DNA of 12,656 bases from Planctomycetota bacterium (lineage in GTDB: Bacteria > Planctomycetota > Phycisphaerae > FEN-1346 > JAACEH01), in assembly GCA_016935955.1 (NCBI GenBank), contig JAFGPY010000031.1:1-12656 (forward strand). Direction: 5' to 3'. The notes beneath the pieces are model-generated. The model made no database searches. It saw only the letters and a list, made by a program, of their open reading frames with translations, and was not told the DNA's origin. The position numbers and the translations under genes are program-made. Shown here one piece after another: positions 1-7,350 of this stretch. Position 1 is the first letter of the stretch, and each line of letters opens with the position of its first letter.

Positions 1-97
1 GGCCATCTTCTACAACAGCGGCTACAAGGTCAACACCGAGTTCGACGGCGAAGTCTACAGCATCGACTACGACATCACGCGGCACGACGAGAAGTAG
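1..97 (+). CDS. 3' end of an unidentified protein (partial)
   Basis: The frame that starts at position 2 is open from the window edge to the TAG at 95-97 and gives 31 residues, beginning AIFYNSGYKV and ending ITRHDEK. The tail is rich in Tyr, Asp and Asn with alternating hydrophobic and polar residues, which would suit a beta-strand-rich C-terminus, but no family can be recognised from so few residues. The gene is convergent with the beta-helix gene that ends at 167, leaving about 70 bases between the two stop codons. The start lies outside the window. Codon use (strong G/C third positions) matches the neighbouring genes, which supports it being real coding sequence. Confidence 0.6.
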   Translation, partial: AIFYNSGYKVNTEFDGEVYSIDYDITRHDEK

Positions 98-109
98 CCG
101 CCCGGGATC

Positions 110-135
110 GTGCCCACCCACGGCGAGGTGTGCAC
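110..135. terminator. Hairpin between convergent genes, possible terminator without T-run
   Basis: Arms 110-118 and 127-135 pair over nine positions with one central mismatch around an 8-base loop. It lies in the short gap between two convergent stop codons, where a bidirectional terminator would be expected. Neither strand has a T-run after the stem, so it is not a typical rho-independent terminator. Confidence 0.25.
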
Positions 136-166
136 GCGGTCTGTCTCACAGTCCAACCCGTTACTA

Positions 167-1744
167 TCACTGGCCCTCAAACGGTCCCACGTCCGGCCCT
201 TTCCCCTTGTAGGCCAGGTTCACCGGATCGTTGGCCTGCCAGGTGACCGGGTGCTCAAGCGTCAGGGTCTTCTTATCGTAGTCGACCTTGACCACTCGGA
301 CCGGCTCGTTCGATCCGACGACCACGAGGTCGCCCTCGATCTGACCGAAGCCATCGCAGAAGTAGAGGGCGTCGTCCACAACGACATCGGTGCCCTTGCC
401 CGCCCCGATGGCGAACGTCAGTGCAGCCCCGGCGTCGATCGTCGGCGACTTCTCCTGCGGACGGAAATCCCCCTTGTCGACGTTGACGAACAGCGGCACA
501 GCCTCGAAGTTCCCCTTGAACAACGCCGGCAACGCCTCCTGGGCCTCGGCCAGCGTGTAGGACTTATCTCGCTGAATCTGCACGACCTTCTGCCCTGCCG
601 TCGTGCCGCGGATCAGGTTGTTGAGGAAGCAGTTGCGGTTTTTCGACTCGTACTCCGGCCATCCCAGGAAGATGGTCTGCCCGTTGTCGAAGAAGATGTT
701 GTTCTTGAAGAGGTTGTCGGTCACGGTCCCGGACCACGAGTTGTTCGTGATCGTCCGTTCGTTGCCCACGAACAGGTTGTTGTAGATCCGGTTGCCGCAC
801 GTCCCCTCGTACTGGAACCTCATCACGCCGCGAAGGTCGATGTGCGGATTGCCGTCGGTGCTGTCATGATAGGCTTTGAAGACGTTGCGGCGGATGATCG
901 ACGTCGGGGCCTCCAACTGCACGAAGGCCGCCGACGGTCCCGAGCAGACGTTGTCCTCGAAGACGTTGTGCTCGCCCGCATGGAACCACAGGCACTTCCA
1001 GTACGGGTCGCGGAACGTGTTCCCTCGAACGATGTTCCGTGACGGTTTGAACTGTTTCGGCTCGACGGCGCTGACCGACACGGCCGTATGCGTGATCGCA
1101 CCGAAGCGGCAGCCCTGGACGAGGTTGTTGTTGCTGTCGCGGAAGATCTCGATGTAGTCGGCCCCTGGCACCGGGATCCACGGCTCTTTCTCGCGGAATC
1201 CCGTCCGCTCGACGGCCCGTTTGAAATCGCAGTCCTCGATGCGGTTGAACGAGCCGCTGTTGATCCGCATCGCATTGTAAATGTGCACGCCGTCGAAGAT
1301 GCACTTGCGAACCGTGCAATGATGCCCATCGCGAATCAGAATCCAGGCGGCGCAGTCGCGGAACGTCAACCCTTCGATAACCACGTGGCTCTTGCCGTCG
1401 ATGCGGAAGACGTACTTCTCGGCCCAGGCCTCGGGGTCGGGCCGGGGATTGGTCAGGACGACCTCGCCCTCGCCTTCACGGCGGAACGTGATTGGGGCCT
1501 CGACCGTGCCGCTATTGGCCACGGAGACCGTCTCGACGTACTTGCCCGGAGCGATGCCGACCACGTCGCCCGGACCGGCCACCGATGCGGCCTTGCCGAT
1601 GCTCTTGAATGCCTTGTCGGCCGACGTCCCGGGATTGCTGTCATCGCCCTGCGGCGACACGTAGTACTGCCCTCCCACGGTAACGACCGGTGCAACCAGA
1701 ACGCCGAGAACAGCCGCCAGCATCGCAACTCGTGACAGCCCCAT
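167..1744 (-). CDS. Secreted right-handed parallel beta-helix protein (DUF1565-type)
   Basis: This 525-residue protein starts at the ATG 1744-1742, preceded by a strong Shine-Dalgarno (AAGGAGGTG, 1757-1749). The open frame continues upstream to 2056, but that part is low-complexity and Arg-rich and overlaps the next gene, so it is not coding. Residues 1-25 form a signal peptide: a short charged start, a hydrophobic core AMLAAVLGVLVAPVV, then VTVGG before QYYV. Residues 27-70 carry the DUF1565 signature (YYVSPQGDDSNPGT, then a GPGDVVGIAPGKYVE-type segment). Residues ~80-400 are beta-helix coils with repeated Asn/Cys-turn patterns such as NRIEDCDF, RNIVRGNTF and NRIYNNLFVGN. The C-terminal part (KSPTIDAG to PDVGPFE) is the end domain common in planctomycete proteins of this type. 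The fold is that of pectate lyases and related polysaccharide enzymes. Substrate and catalytic residues cannot be assigned, and it could be a binding protein. It lies 56 bases after the glycosidase-like gene and is probably co-transcribed with it. Confidence 0.85.
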   Translation of the reverse strand: MGLSRVAMLAAVLGVLVAPVVTVGGQYYVSPQGDDSNPGTSADKAFKSIGKAASVAGPGDVVGIAPGKYVETVSVANSGTVEAPITFRREGEGEVVLTNPRPDPEAWAEKYVFRIDGKSHVVIEGLTFRDCAAWILIRDGHHCTVRKCIFDGVHIYNAMRINSGSFNRIEDCDFKRAVERTGFREKEPWIPVPGADYIEIFRDSNNNLVQGCRFGAITHTAVSVSAVEPKQFKPSRNIVRGNTFRDPYWKCLWFHAGEHNVFEDNVCSGPSAAFVQLEAPTSIIRRNVFKAYHDSTDGNPHIDLRGVMRFQYEGTCGNRIYNNLFVGNERTITNNSWSGTVTDNLFKNNIFFDNGQTIFLGWPEYESKNRNCFLNNLIRGTTAGQKVVQIQRDKSYTLAEAQEALPALFKGNFEAVPLFVNVDKGDFRPQEKSPTIDAGAALTFAIGAGKGTDVVVDDALYFCDGFGQIEGDLVVVGSNEPVRVVKVDYDKKTLTLEHPVTWQANDPVNLAYKGKGPDVGPFEGQ

Positions 1745-1748
1745 TCTG

Positions 1749-1757
1749 CACCTCCTT
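1749..1757 (-). promoter_or_regulatory. Ribosome binding site of the beta-helix gene
   Basis: AAGGAGGTG on the minus strand, with GGAGG 6 bases before ATG 1744-1742. It is nearly a perfect anti-SD match. It fixes the start at the signal peptide rather than at the longer upstream open frame. Confidence 0.85.
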
Positions 1758-1800
1758 CGTTCGGTGTTGCGTGCCGTCCGGACGGTGCCGGGCGACCGCG

Positions 1801-4779
1801 TCAGGCCATGGTCTTCACACGGACACGCCCGCGGAACCCGAACTGCAGGCAGAAGTAGTCGTCCGTCCACGTCGATTCGCCTTCTTCGGCGTGCTCCACC
1901 TTGCCGGGGTCGAAACTGTGGTCCCAGGCCGTCCGCCAGCAGTTGTCGGGTTCGCCCTGCGAACGGTGGTGCGGCCCGAGAAGATTCCGCAGACTGCCGA
2001 CCAGTTCGATCTCGATGCGGTTCTCGCCTGCGGCCACGCAGTCGGTGATGTCGCATTCGTACGGCGGCCAGAGAATCGCCCCGGCCTCCCGGCCGTTCAC
2101 GCGGACCTTGGCCAGCACCGTGGCGTCCAGGTTCGGCAGTTCCAGAACCAACCGCTCGTCGCCCGCAGGCCGGTCCAGCGTTACCGTGTCGCTGAGCGTC
2201 ACGCGGCCAGCGAAGAACGGGTATCCCTCGGCCGTCAGGTCGCCCGAAGCGGTGGGCGATTCCCTGTCAATGGCCATTTGAGGCGCGTAGCGGATGCATC
2301 GCGGTTGCTGCTTCTCCTTCGACAGCGGCCCGGTGACGGCGAAGTCGCCGATCAGGTAGACCGACTCCAGTTCCGTCCCCTCCTTCTTCTCGAAGAGGCT
2401 CGCCAGATCGAATTTCGACCGCGGGATGGCGTCGAACCGCGTGGTCAATTCGACAACATTCTCTCCTTCCTTCACGAGAGCGGCAATGTCCACGGGATGG
2501 AACGCGCGGTCCAAGTAGTACGGCAGCCCCGCATAGGCCGCGGCCTTGCCGTTCACCGTGATGCCGTAATTGGCCGCATCTTCGATGACCAGGCAGATGC
2601 TCTGCGGCCGCGACGCGACGTTGAATCGGAATTCCAGCGTGACGGGGCCGTGGTACTGCTCGTCGTCCAGTTGCTTCTGCACGGTGATGACCGGCAAACG
2701 CTCGCCCCACGCTCCACCGTCCTTCCTCATTCGGCAGATGTCGAGCGTTATGGCGTTCGGATCGTGGCGCTTCAGCGAGAGCAACTGCGACAGGTCGAAG
2801 CTGCGGACTTCCTTTCGCGTCTTTCGCGGCACCTTCGCCGACGGTGCCTTCCCTTCGGCCACGAGCAGGCACGATCCGAGCGGGGCCAGCGACACGGTCG
2901 TCACGGCGAGGTCGCCGTCCCTCCTCTGCTCGGCCGGCATGACGTCGCCGCTATCCAGGCCCCACCACTGAAGCTGACCGGTGCACCGCAGACGCACCTC
3001 GGCGTCCACACCGGAGCGACGATTGGTGTTGACGAAGTAGTACAGCCGCCCTTCGTCGGTGTGGCGAGTGTGGACCCACACATCCTCAGCCTGGCCCGCC
3101 GTGGCAACGATCTCGACCTCCGGCGGAATGACGGCGTCGAGCGCCTTTCTTAGACCGGCCGGGGAATTCTTGACCGCGGACACGCACCTCAGCAAGTCCG
3201 ACAGCTGGCTGCTCGGCTCGCCGTCGATGCGCGTCGGCCGTTCGCCACTCGACAGGATCGTCCCGCCCGCGGCTGCAAACTGCGAAAGCAGGTCGACGGT
3301 CGATTGCCGCAGGGTCAGCATGGCAGGCAGGATGACTGCCTTGTAGGTCATATGGCCGACGCGAAGCTCGCCGTCCTCCACGCGCCCGTGACCGGCCATC
3401 AGCGTCTCGTCGCCGAACTCCCATCCGCGATGGATCTTCTGCAGGTTGTCGCACAGCGCCACCAGTTCGTCGTCCATCGTCTTGACGTCTTCGGCCTCGG
3501 TGCTTCGGTCATGAGGCCGCGTCATCCTCATCGCATCGTACAGGCACATGGCCGATTCCACACTGTGAATCACGAGGACATCGGCCGCTGTGGTCCCGCG
3601 GCGCAGAGCGTAGCTGAGCCGCGCGAAGTGGTCGGCCTCCAGGCGGTTGTCGCCCCACCACGGCTGCTGGTAGGATAGGTGCGGCGCGTAGATGCGTTTG
3701 CGGCGGCCGCGCAGCGAATAGAACGTCGCGTGATAGCACCGGTAGTTGATGCCCAGAACGGCCATCCACTGGGCGATTTCCTTGCGGTCCTCGAAGGTAA
3801 TGCCCTGGCTGCTGACGCCGTACATCTCGCAGAGCACCTCGGGGATGCCGAGTTGCCCGGCGGCGCTGGACGCCTGCTTCGGCGTCAGGATGAACTTCTT
3901 CTTGGCGGGCCAGCGGAGGCTCATCGTCAGGTGGTCGATGCCCGGCAGGTGCATATGTCCGTAGCACGGCATGCAGGCACCGGTGAAGCCGATCTGGTTG
4001 TTCAGCGTGTCCTCGCCCATTAGGTGACCGCTGAACTTCACGTCGTGCTCGGCGCACCAGCGGCTGACCGGCTCGAAGTAGGCGTCCAGGAACATGCCTG
4101 TGACCGTCCGCCAGTACTGGTGCCGCACCTTCTGATGGTCGCCAACCGGGCGGAACAGCGACGGCAGATGCTCGGCCACATCATAGCCCCACTGGCGGCG
4201 GAACGTCTCGGCCACCCGATCGCCCCAGGGAAGAAGCGGCGGGCGGAAGTGCGGCTCGTCGACCCAGATGGCCTCGATCGTCTTGCCGAACTCCTTGCCG
4301 AAACGTCCGTACCACGGCTTGATGTACGCCAAGTCCAGATAGTCCATCACTGCGTCGCGGTTCAGAAGGTCCAGCACGTAGCCCAGCGACCGGGCGCAGT
4401 ACGCGTAGCGGTCGTCCTCGGCCAGCACCACGTCGCCTGCCTGCCCTGCCTCGTCCTTGCCGCGAACGGCCAGGCCCATGCCCACGTCGGCCGGATCCAA
4501 GTTCGGAATGCCGCTCGGCATGTAGCCGGCCTGCAGCCAGACGCGCATGTCGTGCTTCTTCGCCCGACCGACGATTGCCTCGATGATCTCCATCCACTCT
4601 TCGCTCAGATACTCTGTAAGCAACCCGTTGAACGTGCGACCAATGACCGCTCCCCAACCGGCGGCGCGGATGCCGTCGAACTGACGGACGATCTCCTCGA
4701 CCTCCAGCTTGTCGTTAAGCATCCACAGCGTGACGCCGCGGTACTCGGCCCCCGGATTGCGAAAGTCTTGCGGCTCCAT
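1801..4779 (-). CDS. Large glycoside hydrolase-like protein (GH106-like), cytoplasmic
   Basis: This protein of about 992 residues starts at ATG 4779-4777. GGAG lies 6 bases before that ATG and 3 before an alternative ATG at 4782, so the second is preferred. The N-terminus (FRNPGAEYRGVTLWMLNDKL, then YLSEEWMEIIEAI, then VWLQAGYMPSG) resembles the (beta/alpha)8 start of GH106 alpha-L-rhamnosidases and related uncharacterised families. Candidate catalytic acids are Glu175 in IWVDEPHF and Glu318 in EVLCEMYG, placed as expected for barrel strand ends. Residues ~398-515 look like the GATase-like domain seen after such barrels (ADVLVIHSVES to GGTILSSGERP). Residues ~740-990 look like galactose-binding/GH2-type jelly-roll modules, with the NLLGPHH motif near the end. 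There is no signal peptide, so it likely acts inside the cell on imported oligosaccharides. The family assignment comes from pattern memory and the substrate is unknown. It is probably in an operon with the secreted beta-helix gene downstream. Confidence 0.75.
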   Translation of the reverse strand: MEPQDFRNPGAEYRGVTLWMLNDKLEVEEIVRQFDGIRAAGWGAVIGRTFNGLLTEYLSEEWMEIIEAIVGRAKKHDMRVWLQAGYMPSGIPNLDPADVGMGLAVRGKDEAGQAGDVVLAEDDRYAYCARSLGYVLDLLNRDAVMDYLDLAYIKPWYGRFGKEFGKTIEAIWVDEPHFRPPLLPWGDRVAETFRRQWGYDVAEHLPSLFRPVGDHQKVRHQYWRTVTGMFLDAYFEPVSRWCAEHDVKFSGHLMGEDTLNNQIGFTGACMPCYGHMHLPGIDHLTMSLRWPAKKKFILTPKQASSAAGQLGIPEVLCEMYGVSSQGITFEDRKEIAQWMAVLGINYRCYHATFYSLRGRRKRIYAPHLSYQQPWWGDNRLEADHFARLSYALRRGTTAADVLVIHSVESAMCLYDAMRMTRPHDRSTEAEDVKTMDDELVALCDNLQKIHRGWEFGDETLMAGHGRVEDGELRVGHMTYKAVILPAMLTLRQSTVDLLSQFAAAGGTILSSGERPTRIDGEPSSQLSDLLRCVSAVKNSPAGLRKALDAVIPPEVEIVATAGQAEDVWVHTRHTDEGRLYYFVNTNRRSGVDAEVRLRCTGQLQWWGLDSGDVMPAEQRRDGDLAVTTVSLAPLGSCLLVAEGKAPSAKVPRKTRKEVRSFDLSQLLSLKRHDPNAITLDICRMRKDGGAWGERLPVITVQKQLDDEQYHGPVTLEFRFNVASRPQSICLVIEDAANYGITVNGKAAAYAGLPYYLDRAFHPVDIAALVKEGENVVELTTRFDAIPRSKFDLASLFEKKEGTELESVYLIGDFAVTGPLSKEKQQPRCIRYAPQMAIDRESPTASGDLTAEGYPFFAGRVTLSDTVTLDRPAGDERLVLELPNLDATVLAKVRVNGREAGAILWPPYECDITDCVAAGENRIEIELVGSLRNLLGPHHRSQGEPDNCWRTAWDHSFDPGKVEHAEEGESTWTDDYFCLQFGFRGRVRVKTMA

Positions 4780-4782
4780 CAT

Positions 4783-4790
4783 TTTCTCCC
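4783..4790 (-). promoter_or_regulatory. Ribosome binding site of the glycosidase-like gene
   Basis: GGGAGAAA on the minus strand just before two tandem ATG codons. The GGAG core is 3 bases from ATG 4782-4780 and 6 bases from ATG 4779-4777, which favours the second. It rules out the long in-frame extension up to 5022, which would run through the folD terminator. Confidence 0.65.
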
Positions 4791-4870
4791 GTTCAGTTGC
4801 ATGCCATAGCTGCGACGGCCCGCCGAGCGAAACGCTCCACAACCGGAGTCGCCCGCAACCGCCAAGCCCT

Positions 4871-4901
4871 ATACTAGAAACTTTCAACACGAATTTCGCA
4901 A
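4871..4901 (-). promoter_or_regulatory. Weak promoter candidate for the glycosidase/beta-helix unit
   Basis: On the minus strand TTGCGA (4901-4896) and TAGTAT (4876-4871) are separated by 19 bases, longer than ideal for sigma70. An alternative -10 is TATAGG at 4873-4868. A promoter is expected here because a terminator ends the upstream folD unit. An odd palindrome CGAATTTCG (4890-4898) abuts the -35 candidate and could be an operator half-site. Confidence 0.25.
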
Positions 4902-4914
4902 GAGCCTGCCGTAC

Positions 4915-4968
4915 AAAAAACGCGGCGGCCACCGAGGCGCCGAATCCGGCACTCCGGCGGCCGCCGTG
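4915..4968 (-). terminator. Rho-independent terminator of the ATPase-folD unit
   Basis: On the minus strand an 8-bp GC-only stem (CGGCGGCC at 4966-4959 with GGCCGCCG at 4930-4923) encloses a loop that itself contains a small GCCG/CGGC hairpin. It is followed within two bases by six T residues (4920-4915). It begins about 45 bases past the folD stop codon. This is the clear boundary between the folate genes and the carbohydrate genes. Confidence 0.8.
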
Positions 4969-5011
4969 AAAACTGCCACGAGGGCCTGGCCGCTGCTCCT
5001 GCGATCGTCCG

Positions 5012-5995
5012 TTACACGGCACCGAGCTGTTCGGCGCAGGCCACCGTGTTCCGCAGCAGCATCGCGACCGTCACCGGTCCCACACCGCCCGGCACAGGCG
5101 TGATCGCTGCCGCCTTGGCTGACGCGGCCTCGAAGTCCACGTCGCCGACCGTCACCATGGCGCTCTTGCCCTTGTCGTTCTTCAGCGGCTCGCCGCTCTC
5201 GTCGAAGCCCTTCGGAATCCGGTTGATGGCCACATCGATGACGATCGCCCCCTCCTTAACCATGTCGCCGCTGATCAGCGGCGACAGGTCCGGCAGCGGC
5301 ACGTTCTCGCCGGCCTTCTTGCGACGGTTGTAACCCAACCAGCGAGCTTGCGGCACGCCCGTGGCCACGATCAGCACGTCGGCCCGTCGCGTGTGAAACG
5401 CCAGGTCGCGTGTCGCCACATGGCAGACGGTCACGGTCGGCGAGGCGTTGAGGCTCTCCAGCAACATGGCCGCAATCGGCTTGCCGACGATCTCGCTGTG
5501 ACCGACGATGACGGCTTCCTTGCCGGCCAGGTCCGGGCAGATCCGCCTCAGCAGTTCCACGGCGGCAAGCGGCGTGCAGGGTGCCACGTGCCCGCCGCCG
5601 AAGAAGAGCCGCCCCATGTTCACCGGGTGCATGCCCTCGACGTCCTTGTCCGGCGCGATGGCTACCTGAACCTTGCGGGCGTCGATCTGTGGCGGCAATG
5701 GCATCTGCAGGATGATGCCCGTGACGGAGGCGTCGTTGTTGAGCTGGCCGATCTTCGCCAGCAGGTCGTCCTGTAACGTCTCGGCCGGCAGCGTCAGCAA
5801 GTCGTATTCGATGCCGACCGTCTCACAGCTCTTGGCCTGCATGTTGGTGTAGATCTTGCTGGCGGGATTCTCGCCCACCTGCACGGCGGCCAGATGGACG
5901 GGGCGTCCCTTGGCGACCAGGGCCTTGACCCGGTCGGCCACCTGCTGGTTAATCTCGTCAGCCACGACGTTGCCGTCAATCAGTTTCGCGCTCAT
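5012..5995 (-). CDS. folD: 5,10-methylene-THF dehydrogenase FolD, cyclohydrolase site altered
   Basis: FolD oxidises 5,10-methylene-THF and normally also hydrolyses methenyl-THF, in the cytoplasm. The 327-residue protein starts at ATG 5995-5993 with AAAGGAG (6007-6001) 5 bases upstream. Family motifs are clear: GENPASKIYT, GIILQMPLP (Gln97), DKDVEGMHP (116-124), PCTPLA (139-144), VGHSEIVGKP (164-173) and the C-terminal ITPVPGGVGPVTVAMLL signature (298-314). Three features are unusual. The catalytic lysine (E. coli Lys54, human Lys56) aligns without gaps to Gln53 in IYTNMQAKSCE. The E. coli Asp121 position is Glu120. The human NADP-contact residues Arg173 and Ser197 align to His166 and Val193. 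Two insertions (about 214-243 and 262-280) make it longer than E. coli FolD. Dehydrogenase function is likely, while loss of cyclohydrolase and NAD preference are inferences. It follows the ATPase gene by 68 bases and is probably co-transcribed. Confidence 0.95.
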   Translation of the reverse strand: MSAKLIDGNVVADEINQQVADRVKALVAKGRPVHLAAVQVGENPASKIYTNMQAKSCETVGIEYDLLTLPAETLQDDLLAKIGQLNNDASVTGIILQMPLPPQIDARKVQVAIAPDKDVEGMHPVNMGRLFFGGGHVAPCTPLAAVELLRRICPDLAGKEAVIVGHSEIVGKPIAAMLLESLNASPTVTVCHVATRDLAFHTRRADVLIVATGVPQARWLGYNRRKKAGENVPLPDLSPLISGDMVKEGAIVIDVAINRIPKGFDESGEPLKNDKGKSAMVTVGDVDFEAASAKAAAITPVPGGVGPVTVAMLLRNTVACAEQLGAV

Positions 5996-6000
5996 GGTCT

Positions 6001-6007
6001 CTCCTTT
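6001..6007 (-). promoter_or_regulatory. Ribosome binding site of folD
   Basis: AAAGGAG on the minus strand, 5 bases before ATG 5995-5993. It decides the start against the in-frame extension to 6067, which would overlap the end of the ATPase gene. FolD homology also begins at MSAKLIDG. Confidence 0.8.
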
Positions 6008-6063
6008 GCGGCTAGGTTTGCACCCATTGTCGCGCCAAGGCGGGCAACCGGCGGTGACCTTCG

Positions 6064-7164
6064 TCACGACGGGTCGCGAATTGCCGAGAGAATGGCTTCG
6101 ACGTCGACGTAGTCGCGGACGAACCGTTGTGCGGCGGCAATCTTCTCACTGTCGCCCGGATCGATCTTGAACACCCGCCGGGAAATCTCGGCCGCGACCC
6201 TGTACGTGTCGTCGTCGCACAGGAGCACCGGCAGGCCGGACTCCTTCAGCAAGGCCATGATGCTGTCCGGCGGCATCATGCCTCCGGTCAGGACGATGCC
6301 GACGATGCTGTTGGTGGCCTCCTGGCCAGCCGGGTCCTTGCTGATCGCCAGGAGAATGTTGTCGATGCGGTCGCCCGGGGTGATGACCAGCGAGTTCTTC
6401 TCAATGTAGCGCACGACATGCTCGGGCTCCATGGCCGCCACCAGGTTGTGGGCGGCGACGCGATTCATGGCGGCATGTCCGCACAGCACCTTGGCCTTCA
6501 GGTCCTCCTGGATCTGGTGAATCGTCGGGTGCGACAACTCGGGCTCGTAGGGAATGGCCCCCAGCAGCCGCGTGCCGCGGCGCTTGAAACCGATCTCCAG
6601 GGCCTGGCGGACCTTGTCGTACTTGTCGAGGTAGATCTTGTTGGCGATGACGCCGACCACCGGGACACCGTGGGCCTCGAACAAGGCTAGGCTGAGGGCC
6701 GTCTCGTCGAGGCTGCTGCCGACGCCGCCCGGCACGATCAGCAGAGCGACCGCCCCGAGCATCTCGGCCACCACAGCGTTCGACAGGTCCAGACATGACC
6801 CGACGCCCGCGTGCCCCGTGCCCTCGACGACCAGCAGGTCCGCCGACTCACGCAACCGGCTCTGGGCGTCGCGTATCTTCCGGCGAAGCCGCTCAGGGTC
6901 GGGATTGTTCAGGTAGTCGGTCACGAACCCACGGGGCACGATCACCGGACTCATGACCTCGGCCGGCATGTCGGTTTCGAGGATTTCCTTGCACAGCCAG
7001 ACGTCCTCGTCGGCCTTCTGGCCATCGCGCTCGGTCCAGCGCTGCCCGACGGGCTTGACGTACTGGCACTTCAGCCCCTGCGCCTTGAACGCCGCCAACA
7101 GGCCGAGGGACATGGTGGTCTTGCCCACATGCTGTCCGGTAGCGGCGATGTAGATTGGCTTCAT
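6064..7164 (-). CDS. P-loop ATPase with DRTGG domain (BioD/Pta N-terminal-like)
   Basis: This 366-residue protein starts at ATG 7164-7162 (MKPIYIAATG), preceded by a weak AGGG about 9 bases upstream. A TTG at 7173 in the same frame lacks a ribosome site. Residues 7-17 are a Walker A loop, AATGQHVGKTT, of the dethiobiotin synthetase/cobyrinate synthase type. VKPVG follows at 36-40 and a Walker B-like LLVVEGTGH at 110-118. VVGVIANKI (169-177) fits the nucleotide-binding segment. Residues ~221-325 form a DRTGG domain (GDRIDNILLAI at 264-274, GIVLTGG at 289-295). The architecture matches the N-terminal regulatory half of long phosphotransacetylases such as E. coli Pta, without the acetyltransferase domain. 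No enzymatic role is established for such stand-alone proteins. It probably binds a nucleotide or metabolite and could act as a sensor. Its position directly ahead of folD suggests a link to one-carbon or C2 metabolism, which is inference. Confidence 0.88.
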   Translation of the reverse strand: MKPIYIAATGQHVGKTTMSLGLLAAFKAQGLKCQYVKPVGQRWTERDGQKADEDVWLCKEILETDMPAEVMSPVIVPRGFVTDYLNNPDPERLRRKIRDAQSRLRESADLLVVEGTGHAGVGSCLDLSNAVVAEMLGAVALLIVPGGVGSSLDETALSLALFEAHGVPVVGVIANKIYLDKYDKVRQALEIGFKRRGTRLLGAIPYEPELSHPTIHQIQEDLKAKVLCGHAAMNRVAAHNLVAAMEPEHVVRYIEKNSLVITPGDRIDNILLAISKDPAGQEATNSIVGIVLTGGMMPPDSIMALLKESGLPVLLCDDDTYRVAAEISRRVFKIDPGDSEKIAAAQRFVRDYVDVEAILSAIRDPS

Positions 7165-7321
7165 GAAAAACAACCCTAGATTGGTGCTTCAGAAAACGGG
7201 CTCGCCGTTCCGCACTCTGCAACGCCGACATTCAGCGTGGCCCGACGGCGACTCGGTCCGCCCATCGCGACCTCGTCTGCCATGGGCATTACGAGGACGA
7301 CGGGCACACCTGACGCGGCCC

Positions 7322-7350
7322 ATTGTATGCCCTGAGGGTGCCGGACTCAA
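7322..7350 (-). promoter_or_regulatory. Sigma70-like promoter for the ATPase-folD unit
   Basis: On the minus strand TTGAGT (7350-7345), a 17-base spacer, and TACAAT (7327-7322). The -10 matches 5/6 and the -35 matches 4/6 of the consensus. It lies about 160 bases before the ATPase start codon, in the gap after the PurF-like gene, and would allow the pair to be expressed independently of that gene. A hairpin-forming inverted repeat (7351-7370) directly adjoins the -35. Confidence 0.55.

Noticed and set aside
1774..1785. Perfect palindrome CCGTCCGGACGG between the two glycan genes
   Set aside because: It is too short, in very GC-rich DNA, has no T-run, and lies between genes that are probably co-transcribed. 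Chance is likely.
1745..2056. N-terminal extension of the beta-helix open frame by 104 residues
   Set aside because: It is Arg-rich low-complexity shadow sequence overlapping the glycosidase gene. A strong ribosome site and signal peptide start lie at 1744.
110..3153. Long plus-strand open frames opposite the beta-helix and glycosidase genes (110-1042, 1088-1735, 1690-3153)
   Set aside because: Their translations are Arg/Val/Asp-rich with no family signal, typical antisense shadows of GC-rich genes.
4780..5022. N-terminal extension of the glycosidase-like open frame to the end of folD
   Set aside because: It runs through the folD terminator and lacks a ribosome site. A good site with ATG is present at 4779.
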